Of a stretch of 64,000 nucleotides of DNA, positions 15,893-25,191 are shown piece by piece (within the stretch, counting starts at the first letter, position 1; every line of letters begins with the position of its first letter). Source of the stretch: Candidatus Methylophosphatis haderslevensis (GTDB lineage Bacteria; Pseudomonadota; Gammaproteobacteria; Burkholderiales; Rhodocyclaceae); NCBI GenBank assembly GCA_016711925.1, contig JADJSA010000012.1, positions 38,497 to 102,496 on the forward strand, read 5' to 3'. Both the position numbers and the translations under genes were made by a program. A model generated the notes under the pieces. That model did not search any database. It was not told where the DNA came from and saw only the letters and a list, made by a program, of their open reading frames with translations.

Positions 15893-16342
15893 ATGGCCAT
15901 GAATTTCCGCTTCCGGTTCGCGCTGCTGCTGCTGGCCGTGCCCCTGCTCGCCGGTTGCGAGCAGGACCGCGCCGCCTACATGATCGACGACAACTCCGAC
16001 CATGCGCTCACTCTGCAGCGCGAGGTCAAGTACCCGTGGAGCGACAAGGCCGAACTCGCGCTGGTGGTGGCGCGCTTTCCCGACTGCCAGCGCCGCCACG
16101 AGATGAAGCCGCAGCCCGCCACCAGTACTAAGGTTTCGCTCTACGCGCTGGGCGAACGCAGCTTTGCCCTGCAGCAGGGCAAGAACTGGTACCTGGCCGA
16201 CACCCAGACTTGCACGCTGCAAGCGGCCGAGCCGCCTGGCGAGGGCGGTGGCGGCAAACTGATCGGCGCCTGGCAGAAGCGCGACGGAACCTATTCGTTC
16301 GTCCCGGCGGCAGCCGAGCCGGCGGGCAAACCCGCCGGCTGA
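15893..16342 (+). CDS. Small lipoprotein
   Basis: This 149-residue lipoprotein has a hydrophobic signal and lipobox LAGC. The mature part has three further Cys residues at most, no recognised domain, and a Pro/Ala-rich tail. A second ATG two codons downstream is an equally good start. It lies two bases after pyrC, so it is probably cotranscribed. Function unknown. Confidence 0.7.
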   Translation: MAMNFRFRFALLLLAVPLLAGCEQDRAAYMIDDNSDHALTLQREVKYPWSDKAELALVVARFPDCQRRHEMKPQPATSTKVSLYALGERSFALQQGKNWYLADTQTCTLQAAEPPGEGGGGKLIGAWQKRDGTYSFVPAAAEPAGKPAG

Positions 16343-16351
16343 GCGCGGCGC

Positions 16352-17143
16352 ATGGCCGAGGGCGCGGCCGGCGCGCTCGCCGCGCAGGTGCTGTTCGAAC
16401 CGCTGGCGCCCTGGCTGGCGCAACTTTCAGGCACGGCGCCGCCTTCCCTCGAGTCGCTCAACCGGTTCCTGCTAGCCGCCGCCACGCCGCCGCTGAGCGG
16501 TGGCGGTGCGCCGGTGCGCTTCGTCGCGGCGACGAACGCGCGCATGGCTTACGAGGCGCACATCTTCCAGACCGGCTGCGTGCCGACCCGCCCCGGCAAC
16601 TGGCACGATGCGTTCAATGCCCTGGTCTGGCTGCGCTTCCCGCTGATCAAGGCCGCGCTCAACGCGCGACATGTGGCGGCGCAGGGCGGACAAGCCGCGC
16701 GCGGCGCAACGCGCGATGCCGCCACGCTTTTCGACGAAAGCGGGGTGATCGTGGCCTGCGCCGACACCTCGTTGGCCGAGGGCCTGCGCAGCCATCGCTG
16801 GCGCGACGTGTTCGTCGAGCGCCGGGCGCAACTTGCCCGCAGCGTGCGCTTCATCGTTTTCGGCCACGCGCTCTACGATCAGTTGCGTGCGCCGTTCGTC
16901 GGACTGTGCGGCAAGGCGCTGTTCGTTGCGCTCGACGAGCCGGCGCTGCGTTCGCCCCGGTTGGCGACGGAACTCGATAAACGAATCGCCGACCGACTCG
17001 CCGAGCCGGCCTTTCTGGCGACGCCGCGCGAACTGTCTCCGCTGCCGCTGCTGGGAATCCCCGGCGTCACCGGCGACAATACCGATCCGGCATATTACGA
17101 CGACCGGCGGCAGTTTCGCCCGGCGAAACCCTCGCGCGAGTAA
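16352..17143 (+). CDS. DUF3025 family protein
   Basis: This 263-residue soluble protein matches DUF3025 by the central YEAHIFQTGCVPTRPGNWHDAFN segment and the following ALVWLRFPLIKAALNARH. The conserved WHD and NALVW motifs are present. DUF3025 proteins are widespread in beta- and gammaproteobacteria without known function. It follows the lipoprotein gene by nine bases. Confidence 0.85.
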   Translation: MAEGAAGALAAQVLFEPLAPWLAQLSGTAPPSLESLNRFLLAAATPPLSGGGAPVRFVAATNARMAYEAHIFQTGCVPTRPGNWHDAFNALVWLRFPLIKAALNARHVAAQGGQAARGATRDAATLFDESGVIVACADTSLAEGLRSHRWRDVFVERRAQLARSVRFIVFGHALYDQLRAPFVGLCGKALFVALDEPALRSPRLATELDKRIADRLAEPAFLATPRELSPLPLLGIPGVTGDNTDPAYYDDRRQFRPAKPSRE

Positions 17144-17206
17144 CCTCGCCTCGGCAAACCGGAAGACGACATAAAGGCAGGTTCGCCAAAGCCGGACGCC
17201 TGCGGA

Positions 17207-17303
17207 GCCGCGTGGATTGGTGCGCTGCGGGCAGGCCGGCCTGCGAGCGGCGTCGGGCTTGGACGACAGGGGTGCCCGGCTGCAGATCGCCATTCCATGC
17301 GGC
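17207..17303. repeat. Dispersed imperfect-palindrome repeat, copy C
   Basis: Arms GCCGCGTGGATTGG (17207-17220) and CCATTCCATGCGGC (17290-17303) are complementary at 12 of 14 positions. The same arms occur in copies at 26.5, 33.2 and 52.5 kb, always between genes. This copy has a longer loop (69 bases). Confidence 0.55.
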
Positions 17304-17366
17304 TTGCAGGCCGGTGGTTTGCAAAAATATCGCGAATTCGAGTGGAATTGCTGCGTCGTGCGCGCG

Positions 17367-17372
17367 TACAAT
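17367..17372 (+). promoter_or_regulatory. -10 box of rnpB
   Basis: TACAAT lies 8 bases before the predicted 5' end of the RNase P RNA, the right place for a sigma-70 -10 element. The -35 region has only a weak match. Confidence 0.5.
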
Positions 17373-17379
17373 CGACGCG

Positions 17380-17740
17380 GGAAGTCCGCCAGGCAGCCGC
17401 TGTGCGTCATGCGCATGGAGGAAAGTCCGGGCCCCTTAGAGCTGGATGCCGGCTAACGGCCGGGCGTCGTGAGGCGACGGAAAGTGCAACAGAAAACAAA
17501 CCGCCCAAGCCCGCAAGGGACGGCAAGGTTGAAATGGCGAGGTAAGAGCTCACCGCCTTCGCGGCAACGCGAAGGGCATGGCAAACCCCATCCGGGGCAA
17601 GGCCAAATAGGCCAGCAATCACGCGGCTCGCGTGGCTGGCGGGTAGGCTGCTCGAGCGGTGCGGCAACGCACCGCCCAGATGAATGGCTGCCGGGCGGCG
17701 CAAGCCGTCTTACAGAACCCGGCTTATCGGCGGACTTCCC
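17380..17740 (+). ncRNA. rnpB: RNase P RNA (type A)
   Basis: This is the catalytic RNA that trims the 5' leader of pre-tRNAs. Hallmarks seen are GAGGAAAGTCCGGGC near the 5' end, the CR-IV sequence GGAAAGTGCAACAGAAAACA, and the late ACCCGGCTTATCGG. The 5' end GGAAGTCCGCC pairs with the 3' end GGCGGACTTCC to form P1, which sets both ends. Length (about 360 nt) is normal. Confidence 0.95.
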
Positions 17741-17747
17741 GACTGCC

Positions 17748-17784
17748 GTCCGCCCGGCGCTTGCAGGCCGGACACAGTTTTTTT
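17748..17784 (+). terminator. Intrinsic terminator of rnpB
   Basis: GTCCGCC and GGCCGGAC pair with a single bulge around an 11-base loop, followed after a few bases by seven T residues (17778-17784). It begins 8 bases after the end of RNase P RNA. Confidence 0.65.
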
Positions 17785-17865
17785 CTGCAATGGCTCTGCG
17801 CTCCCGCCCGGTGCGACCGTTAAGTATTTCACGGTCGGCGTTTCCGCCGCCCAAGGGAACCTTCC

Positions 17866-18225
17866 ATGAGTGACGTTGCCGACAGCAAACCGCGAATCGT
17901 GCGCCTCGACCCGGCCTGGCCGGTCGAGCCGGGTCCGCGTTTTCGCGGTCTGGTGTGGAACCACCCGACGCTCAAGGACGGCACCCTGATCACCACCAGC
18001 CAGGTCATGGAATTCCACGGCGGTCGCATCGTCACCCGCTCCGGTTCGATCTACATGCTCGGGCGAACCTACGTCTCCGAACGCCATGCCGCACAGCGCG
18101 CCGCCATCGACCGCAACGCGCCACCCGCCGCCCCGCTGCCGCCGCTGAACGTGATCGACCTCGAAAGCGATGATCTTTCGGCGCTGGATACCCATCCGCT
18201 CTCACGCACAGCGACGGAAATCTGA
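17866..18225 (+). CDS. Conserved hypothetical protein, 119 residues
   Basis: This is a small soluble protein starting MSDVADSKPRIVRLDPAW. Its middle (FRGLVWNHPTLKDGTLITTSQV, then FHGGRIVTRSGSIYMLG) has a beta-rich pattern with alternating hydrophobics. I recognise no family. The C-terminal third is Pro/Leu-rich and probably disordered. It lies between rnpB and phoD; codon use matches its neighbours, so it is probably real. Confidence 0.6.
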   Translation: MSDVADSKPRIVRLDPAWPVEPGPRFRGLVWNHPTLKDGTLITTSQVMEFHGGRIVTRSGSIYMLGRTYVSERHAAQRAAIDRNAPPAAPLPPLNVIDLESDDLSALDTHPLSRTATEI

Positions 18226-18238
18226 TCCGTCGCGCGGC

Positions 18239-19621
18239 ATGCCGAAGGTGCAGGCCTCGCCTGGCGCGGTCGCAGTTCGTTTCCTGCCGCTGCTTGCCGC
18301 GGCGCTGCTGGCCTGCTGGGCCGGGCCGCTGCACGCGGGGGCACTGGTGGCCGGCCCGATGGCCGGATTCAGCGCGCGCGACAAGGTGACGATCTGGCTG
18401 ATGAGCGATGCCGATGCCCAGGTGACGCTCGACTACTGGCCGGCCGACGAGCCCGGCCGCATCGCGCGCAGCCGGCCGGTCGGCGCGACCGCCGCCAACG
18501 GGCGCTCGGTTCATATCGTGCTCGACGGGCTGCGGCCGGCCACCCGCTACCGCTACCGGGTGCGCCTCGACGGCCAGCCGGCGCTGCCGGATTCCGCGGC
18601 ATTGAGCTTCGTCACTCAACGCGGCGATGCCAGGGCGGTGCGCGATTTCTCGCTGGCGACCGGCTCCTGCGCCTATCTTTCCGATCCGCCGGACGACGGC
18701 AGCGGCGCCAGGGCGTTCCGCATCTTCGAGGCGATCGCCGCGCGCAAGCCGGATCTGATGCTGTGGCTGGGCGATACCCACTACTTCCGCGACGAAGATT
18801 TCGAGGCGGACGCGCCGGCCCGCATGAATGCGCGCTGGCTCGCCACGCGCCGCCATCCGCAGTTGCAGCATCTGCTGCAGACCGGCCAGCACTATGCGAT
18901 ATGGGACGACCACGACTACGGTCCGAACGATTCCGACCGCAGCTTCGCCCTCAAGTCGGTGAGCCTCGACCTGTTCCGCCGCTACTGGGCCAACGGCAGC
19001 TACGGCCTTCCCGATGCGCCGGGCATTTTCTCGAAAGTCAGCCACGAAGACGTCGACATCTTTCTGCTCGACGACCGCTATTACCGCGACGACGATTCGG
19101 CGCCCGATGTGTCGGGCAAGACCATGCTGGGTGCAGCGCAGCTCGACTGGCTCAAGCGCGAACTGCGGCAGTCGCACGCCACCTTCAAGCTGATCGCCAA
19201 CGGCAGCCGCATGCTCTCGGAGCGGCCGGGCGGGGGGCGGCGCGGCGGCGAGGGCTGGCACAACCATGCCGAAGAACGGCAGGCGTTTCTCGACTGGCTG
19301 GCGGCGCAGCGCATCGACGGCGTGGTGTTCCTGTCGGGCGACATCCACTACGCCCACTTGACCGAGCGCAAGCGGCCGGGTCACTATCCGCTGCTCGAAC
19401 TGACCTGTTCGCCGCTGACCTCGCGTATCCATCCGCGGCCGAATCCGGTCGGCGCGGTGAGCGACACGCTGGTGCTGGAGCAAAATTTCTGCATGCTCGA
19501 TTTCAGCGGCCCGCCGCAGTCGCGCCAACTGGCGCTGTCGGTGTGGAACGCCGATGGCAAGCGGTTGTGGGTGCGGCGCTATCCGGCGAGCAGCCTGCGC
19601 GAACAGCGACTTGTGGAATGA
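18239..19621 (+). CDS. PhoD-like alkaline phosphatase family protein
   Basis: This is a 460-residue secreted metallophosphatase. After a signal peptide comes a Fn3-like PhoD N-terminal domain (GPLHAGALVAGPMAGFSARDK to LRPATRYRYRVRLDG). The catalytic domain follows with metal-binding motifs LWLGDTHYFRDEDF, IWDDHDYGPNDSD and FLSGDIHYAHLTE. It resembles PhoD/phosphodiesterase proteins that use Fe and Ca. The ATG at 18239 is chosen because the signal peptide follows it; an upstream in-frame ATG would overlap the previous gene. Confidence 0.85.
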   Translation: MPKVQASPGAVAVRFLPLLAAALLACWAGPLHAGALVAGPMAGFSARDKVTIWLMSDADAQVTLDYWPADEPGRIARSRPVGATAANGRSVHIVLDGLRPATRYRYRVRLDGQPALPDSAALSFVTQRGDARAVRDFSLATGSCAYLSDPPDDGSGARAFRIFEAIAARKPDLMLWLGDTHYFRDEDFEADAPARMNARWLATRRHPQLQHLLQTGQHYAIWDDHDYGPNDSDRSFALKSVSLDLFRRYWANGSYGLPDAPGIFSKVSHEDVDIFLLDDRYYRDDDSAPDVSGKTMLGAAQLDWLKRELRQSHATFKLIANGSRMLSERPGGGRRGGEGWHNHAEERQAFLDWLAAQRIDGVVFLSGDIHYAHLTERKRPGHYPLLELTCSPLTSRIHPRPNPVGAVSDTLVLEQNFCMLDFSGPPQSRQLALSVWNADGKRLWVRRYPASSLREQRLVE

Positions 19622-19631
19622 TCGGGGCACC

Positions 19632-21241
19632 ATGACGAATAGTTCGGATGACACTCGCACCGGCGGCCTGATGGACGGGCAGGCGTTCCGCGATTCGCTG
19701 CGCGAATACAAGCCGACCGTCTATGTCGATGGCGCGCTGATCGAGTCGGTGGCCGATGCGCCTTCGCTGCAGCCAGGCATCAATGCGCTGGCCGTGACCT
19801 ACGATTTCGCCCGCGACCCCGCCAAGAGCACGCTGATGACGGCCCGCCAAACCGCCAGCGGCAAATTGGTCAATCGCATGCTGCACATCAACGAATCGGC
19901 GGGCGACCTGCTCAACAAGCTAGAAGCGGTGCGCGTGCTGTGCCAGGAAACCGGTTGCGCACTGCGCTACCTGTCGCACGACGCGCTGAACGGGATCGGC
20001 CAGGCGGTTGCCAGGATCGACGATGCGAAAGGTTCGACCGAATACCGCGCGAAGTTCGGCGCCTACCTGCAGCACGTACAGGATCGGGATCTGTCGCTGG
20101 GCATCGCCATGACCGACGCCAAGGGCGACCGCAGCAAACGCCCGAGCCAGCAGCAAAACAGGGATGTCTATGTCCACATCGTCGAGCGCAACGCCAGGGG
20201 CATCGTGATTTCGGGCACCAAGGCGATCGTCACCGGCGCGCCCTATGTGCATGAATTCCTGGTCATGCCGTCGCGCAACATGCAGGCGGCCGATGCCGAT
20301 TTCGCGCTCTGCTGTGCCGTGCCGATCGATGCACCGGGCATCACCATCGTCTCCCGCCCGGCCGGCCCGGCGACAAACCGGAGCACGGCGCGCCGCTGTT
20401 CTCCCGCAAGTACGGGCAGGCCACGGCCGTCGTCGTCTTCGACAAGGTGTTCGTGCCGTGGGAGCGCGTGTTCTTCGCGGGCGAGTGGGAGTTTTCCGGC
20501 GACGTGACCTACAACTATGCCACCCACCATCGCCACAGTTGCATCGGCGCCCGCGCCGGCTTCGGCGACCTGCTGATCGGCGCCGGTGCGCTGATGTGCG
20601 AAGCCAACGGTCTCGATCCGGGCCGCAAAGCCAGCCTGCGCGATCCGATGGTGGAACTGATCAAGATCACCGAGGGCTTCTATGCATGCGGCGTCGCGGC
20701 CAGCGTCTATGCGCTGCGCGACCCCCATTCGCACAGCTTCATGCCGGAGCCGGTGTTCGCCAACATCGGCAAGCTGCTGCTGTCGACGCAGATTTACGAC
20801 ATGCACCGTCTTGCCCACGAAGTTTCAGGCGGCCTCATTGTCGCCCTGCCCGGGCCGGATGAAGACCACAACCCGGCGACAGCCGCTACCCTGGCCGAGG
20901 TGCTGCGCGCCAACCCTGAAGTGCCTTACGACAAGCGCATCGAGGTTGCGCGCTTCATCGAGGATTTGACAGCCTCCTACCAGGGCGGCTGGTACTCGCT
21001 GATCAGCCTGCATGGCGGCGGTTCGCCCGCGGCGCTGAAACAGGAGATCTGGCGCAACTACCCGGTAGGCGACAAGGTCGATCTTGTCGAACGCCTGCTC
21101 GAGCGCGGCGTACTGGCCGGCGAGAACGGTGCGATTGCGCGCGACAGACAGCCCGGACGCTGCTGCGATGCCGGTTGCAGTCAACCCGGACAAGCGATCA
21201 TGGTGCCGTCGCCGGACCCGCGCAAGGCGGCCAAGGACTGA
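19632..21241 (+). CDS. HpaB/AbfD-family flavoprotein lacking the Fe-S ligands (apparent frameshift)
   Basis: This protein of about 536 residues belongs to the family that holds 4-hydroxyphenylacetate 3-monooxygenase and 4-hydroxybutyryl-CoA dehydratase. Matching segments include RDSLREYKPTVYVDG, AMTDAKGDRSKRPSQQ and VFDKVFVPWERVF. Compared with the dehydratase AbfD from memory, only one of the paired Cys ligands is present (CALRY, where AbfD has C-x3-C), and the later H-x6-C motif keeps only the His. So a dehydratase Fe-S cluster is unlikely and a flavin monooxygenase or isomerase role is likelier. The frame breaks near 20360-20371 by one missing base in a C/G run. Confidence 0.8.
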
Positions 21242-21312
21242 CAGCGCGTCCGTCGCGCAAAGCGGTTTTGTGCCGCGGCCGCCGGGACTTCGCGCCGGCC
21301 CGCGCGCGCGCT

Positions 21313-23028
21313 TCAGGACTTCGCGTCCGGCGCCTTTTTGCGGCGGCGCGTACGCGCAGGTACGTCCACCAGACCCGGCCCGGTCTGCGGCGGCTTGCGC
21401 CACACCCGCACCAGGGCAGCGAGCTTGTTGCGCATCGGCAGGCGTTCGTCGGACATGGTGTCGAGAAACTCCGACAATGCGCGCGATTTTTGCACCGTGT
21501 ACAGCGTCAATGCCAGGGTGGGCACGAACACGGTGGCAAAGTAGGCAATCTTGACCAGCAGCGGCTGCTCCGCCTCGGCGATCAGGTTCATGCCGAGGAA
21601 TCCGGTGACGATGGTGCCGACCAGGCCGAGGATCGTCACCACGGTCAGCCGCAGCACGGTGTCGCTCTGGCGGCGCGCATCGTCGCTGTCGAGGTAGTGG
21701 CTCATGTCCTGCATTTCCTCGCGCAGCTCGGTGAACAGCGCGTCGTTGCCGAGCTGGTGGCTCCACAGGCGGAACAGATCCTTGGCCACCACCTGCTTGG
21801 ATACTTCGTGAAACCAGTAGCGGTGGTTGAAGCGCAGGAAGATCTCCATCGTCTGGCGGATGCTGCGCTTGAAGAAGCGTATCGATTCCTGGTCGCGGAT
21901 GTCGAGCCGGCTCACCGCCACCACCAGTCGGTCCGACATCATCAGCAGCGCGGCGCGATGGAAATGCGCGATCAGGCCGAGCTGGAAGTACTGGTGGCGG
22001 AACTGCCCGAGCAGCCCCATCTCCGGATCCGCGAACAGCGCCAGGCGCTGGCTGCCGATCATGATGAACGAATGGCCGGTGCAGACGATGCGGGTGCTGG
22101 AGCGCGGATCGCGCCGGGCCGGCGACCAGAAACGGTCGTAACAGTGGTCGCGCTCGAAGTCCTCGATGGTCTTCTCCGAGTACTGCAGTCCCTGCCCGTC
22201 GTCCGGCCGCAGGGCCAGACCGAGGCGCACGAAATCCTCCCGCGTCAGTGCGAACGGATCGTCGAAGGAAAGGTAGGTCATCTTCGGCAGCCGGTGGTAT
22301 TCGAGCTGCCGGTAGCGGATCAGGCCCGGCTGCTCCGAGTGGTGCTGCGCCATCGGCTGCAGCAGGTACTCCCAGTGCGCACCGACCGTCGAGGCGCGAT
22401 GTTCGCAGGCGTGGGTCAGGTATTTCGCGCGGTCGTCGAAGTCGGAAACCGCCAGCACCTCGCCCTGGTTGCCGATCCATTCGACCCGGCGCATGCAATG
22501 GCTGGCGCGGCCGTCCTGGTCCCACTGCGCCGGGAACGTGCGGCCGAAGCGGTACATGATCTCCTGCACGCGGGACAGCGGCAGATCGTCGGCGTGCAGT
22601 TCCACCGCCAGGATGACGACGTCAACGTCGTAGAAGAAATGCAGGTCGACGTGCTTGACGCACAAATCGACGCTCACCCCGTCCGGACAGGTGACGCGAA
22701 CGAACGCGATGTCGCTGCGCCGATAGACGCGGATCGGCGATTCGCCGTAGCCGCGCAGGGATGTGCTGGAACGCCCCTGACCGTAAAGGAAGCGCTGCAC
22801 GTAGGGCAGGAAGGTGACGAACTCGCGGTAGTGGCGCTCCTGAAACTGCGTCGGGTCGCCGGTGAACTCGTCCAGCACTTCCTGCCACGGATTGCCCGGG
22901 CCGATCTGCTCGAGCGCCTCGAAGTGGCGCTGCACCTGATCCCCGGCGCGCAGCGGCATCAGTTGCAGCGGCCAGACGAGAATCTGGCGGAAGTGCCGGA
23001 CGATGATTGGGTGGGAGGTTTCGGGCAT
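21313..23028 (-). CDS. CorA-like membrane protein with large N-terminal domain
   Basis: This 571-residue protein ends in two membrane segments. The first is VVTILGLVGTIVTGFLGMN, whose GMN triplet is the CorA-family pore signature; the second is IAYFATVFVPTLALTLY. About 460 cytoplasmic residues precede, rich in charged and aromatic residues, as in CorA funnels but longer. A Lys/Arg-rich tail follows the second membrane segment. Divalent cation transport is an inference. The ATG at 23028 (MPETSHPIIVRHFRQ) is preferred over an upstream frame extension. Confidence 0.65.
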   Translation of the reverse strand: MPETSHPIIVRHFRQILVWPLQLMPLRAGDQVQRHFEALEQIGPGNPWQEVLDEFTGDPTQFQERHYREFVTFLPYVQRFLYGQGRSSTSLRGYGESPIRVYRRSDIAFVRVTCPDGVSVDLCVKHVDLHFFYDVDVVILAVELHADDLPLSRVQEIMYRFGRTFPAQWDQDGRASHCMRRVEWIGNQGEVLAVSDFDDRAKYLTHACEHRASTVGAHWEYLLQPMAQHHSEQPGLIRYRQLEYHRLPKMTYLSFDDPFALTREDFVRLGLALRPDDGQGLQYSEKTIEDFERDHCYDRFWSPARRDPRSSTRIVCTGHSFIMIGSQRLALFADPEMGLLGQFRHQYFQLGLIAHFHRAALLMMSDRLVVAVSRLDIRDQESIRFFKRSIRQTMEIFLRFNHRYWFHEVSKQVVAKDLFRLWSHQLGNDALFTELREEMQDMSHYLDSDDARRQSDTVLRLTVVTILGLVGTIVTGFLGMNLIAEAEQPLLVKIAYFATVFVPTLALTLYTVQKSRALSEFLDTMSDERLPMRNKLAALVRVWRKPPQTGPGLVDVPARTRRRKKAPDAKS

Positions 23029-23170
23029 CGAACAGGCTGCCGGGCTGAAGTAGCGGCAGTGTAGCCGGATCCGGGATGATGTACGCGGTTCGGCGTGGAT
23101 CGGGCCGCCGCCATCCGGGCGCGTCGCCGACTGCCCGGACGCGATCGCTTCATCACTTACAATCGAACGC

Positions 23171-24160
23171 ATGCGGCGCAGCAGCCGCGTCAGGCACGGG
23201 TCCGCACCCTTGGAAAACGCGCAACAGTCGTCGTCGGTTTCGGATCACGCTGCAACACGGCGGCTGACCTGGCTCGGCTATGTCGCGATCGGCGCGGTGG
23301 TCGTCATCTGGTCCGGCTTCAACATCATCTCGCGCATTGGCGGGCGCAGCGTGCTGACCGGCTTCGATATCGCTGCGCTGCGCTTCGGCGTGTCGGCGCT
23401 GATCCTGTTTCCTGTCTTTGTGCGCCGCCCGGCTGCGGTGCCGTGGTGGCGGCTCGTGACCGTGGCCAGTTTCGGCGGGATCGGCTATTCGCTATTTGTC
23501 TATTCCGGCTTCACCCTGGCGCCGGCCGCCCATGCCGGCGTACTGGTCAATGGCGGCATTCCGTTTGCCACCGCACTGGTGGCCTGGGCATTGCTGGGAT
23601 TCCGTCCCAACCGCGGAGTGCTGATCGCCTTTTCGCTCACCGGGCTGGGCATCGGCCTGATCGGCTTTGAAAGCATGACGGCGCCGGCGGAGCAGGGCTC
23701 GCGGCAGTGGCTGGGCGATCTGCTGTTCCTGTGCGGCGCGCTGTGCTGGGGCATGTTCGGCTGCCTGCTGCGCAAATGGCATCTGCGCCCGCTCGATGCC
23801 ATGGCCGGCCTGGCCACGGTGTCGGCGCTGCTCTACCTGCCGGTCTATGCGATGTGGCTGCCGAGCGGGCTGGCGGCGGCGCCTGCGCAGCAGATTCTGC
23901 TGCAGGCCGTCTACCAGGGCATCGTCGTGGCGATATGCGGCGGGCTGTGCTTCACCTTCGCCACCCAGACCATCGGGCCGATCAAGGCGGCGCTGGTGCT
24001 CGCGCTGGTGCCCGGCATCACCGCGGTGGCGGCGGTGCCGCTGCTCGGCGAATCGATCAACGCGGCCACCCTGTCGGGTCTGATCTGCGTCACCCTCGGT
24101 GCGGTGTTCGGCGCGATCGCCTCGGCGCCGCATGCGCCGGTGCGCCCGGGCAATCGCTGA
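23171..24160 (+). CDS. EamA/DMT-family transporter
   Basis: This 329-residue inner-membrane protein has ten predicted membrane helices in two EamA repeats. The first starts WLGYVAIGAVVVIWSGFNIISR and the second LLFLCGALCWGMFGCLLRKWHL. Such proteins export amino acids or other metabolites; the substrate is unknown. A TTACAAT -10-like element ends eight bases before the ATG at 23171, so transcription may start at or near it. The alternative is a leaderless message or a TTG start at codon 14. Confidence 0.85.
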   Translation: MRRSSRVRHGSAPLENAQQSSSVSDHAATRRLTWLGYVAIGAVVVIWSGFNIISRIGGRSVLTGFDIAALRFGVSALILFPVFVRRPAAVPWWRLVTVASFGGIGYSLFVYSGFTLAPAAHAGVLVNGGIPFATALVAWALLGFRPNRGVLIAFSLTGLGIGLIGFESMTAPAEQGSRQWLGDLLFLCGALCWGMFGCLLRKWHLRPLDAMAGLATVSALLYLPVYAMWLPSGLAAAPAQQILLQAVYQGIVVAICGGLCFTFATQTIGPIKAALVLALVPGITAVAAVPLLGESINAATLSGLICVTLGAVFGAIASAPHAPVRPGNR

Positions 24161-24193
24161 GCGGTTTCGCGGCACGCACCGCGACCGGCCGCG

Positions 24194-25015
24194 TCAGTGC
24201 TCCGCGGCCGCCCCGCCGAGCAGGAAGTCGAGCGTGTCGCGCCACCAGGGTTCATCGACGCGGCCGAACCAGTCGTTGTGATCCGCGCCGCGCACCACCT
24301 TCAATTGCCTGGGCGCCGCCAGCGATTCGTGCAGCGTCTTGCCGAAGCGGGCCGGCACGATGCTGTCATGCTCGGCGATCACCACCGTCACCGGGCTGGC
24401 GAACGCCGTCAGATTTGCCACGCTGTCATAGCGGTCGCGCAGCAGCAGCTTCACCGGCAGCATCGGGTAGTGATGGGCGGCGATGCTCTCCAGCCGGTCC
24501 CACGGCGTGATCAGCAGCAGCGCGTTGACCGTTGCGCCGGCCGATCCGCTCTGCGGCGCGCAGGCCGCGGCGGCAACCCCCGCGCCGAGTGATTCGCCGA
24601 CGAGCAACAGCGGCCCGCCGTAGCGGCGCCGGGCGAGATCGATGCTCTGCCGCGCATCGGCAACCAGGCGCTGCTCGCCCAGCGCGCCGCCGCGCGGCCC
24701 GTAGCCCGGATACTCTGCAAGTATCACCCGCAGCCCGAGACGAGAGAGCATGCGCGCGTAATACTCGCGGTGGCCGGCATGGCCGGCATTGCCGTGGAAA
24801 ATGATCGCGGTGGCACGCGCGGCGCCGGCCGGCTCCGCGACCAGGCCGCGAAAATCATCTGGCGACGGCCACGGCGCAAGCAGGTCGGTCACCACCTCGG
24901 CCTGCGTCGCCTTGTCCGGAAAATACAGCAGGTTGTCCTGAATCATCGAGCATGCTCCCAGCGTCGTCGCGCAGACGAGGGCGATTCCCGCGAGCAATCT
25001 GCGTGCTTTCATCAT
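24194..25015 (-). CDS. Alpha/beta hydrolase lipoprotein
   Basis: This 273-residue protein has a signal with lipobox LGAC. The hydrolase fold carries the oxyanion segment IIFHGNAGHAGH, the nucleophile elbow GESLGAG (Ser), an acid in AEHDSIVPA and a His in GADHNDWFG, so the Ser-Asp/Glu-His triad is complete. It resembles bacterial serine hydrolases of the BEM46/FrsA-like group. The substrate is unknown. It converges with the EamA gene. Confidence 0.82.
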   Translation of the reverse strand: MMKARRLLAGIALVCATTLGACSMIQDNLLYFPDKATQAEVVTDLLAPWPSPDDFRGLVAEPAGAARATAIIFHGNAGHAGHREYYARMLSRLGLRVILAEYPGYGPRGGALGEQRLVADARQSIDLARRRYGGPLLLVGESLGAGVAAAACAPQSGSAGATVNALLLITPWDRLESIAAHHYPMLPVKLLLRDRYDSVANLTAFASPVTVVIAEHDSIVPARFGKTLHESLAAPRQLKVVRGADHNDWFGRVDEPWWRDTLDFLLGGAAAEH

Positions 25016-25191
25016 TCACCCGATCGGCAATTGTTTCGTGCCCTGCGGCGGATTGTCGCCCGTCCGGCCTTGCCCTTCAAATCCGCTCAATCCGCGGCCG
25101 TTGCGCCGCCGCTCGCCATCGGCGCGCGGCACCGGCAGGCGCGCGCGATTTGCGTGTGCGGTCCGGATGCGCGCTGTTTACACTATGCGCC

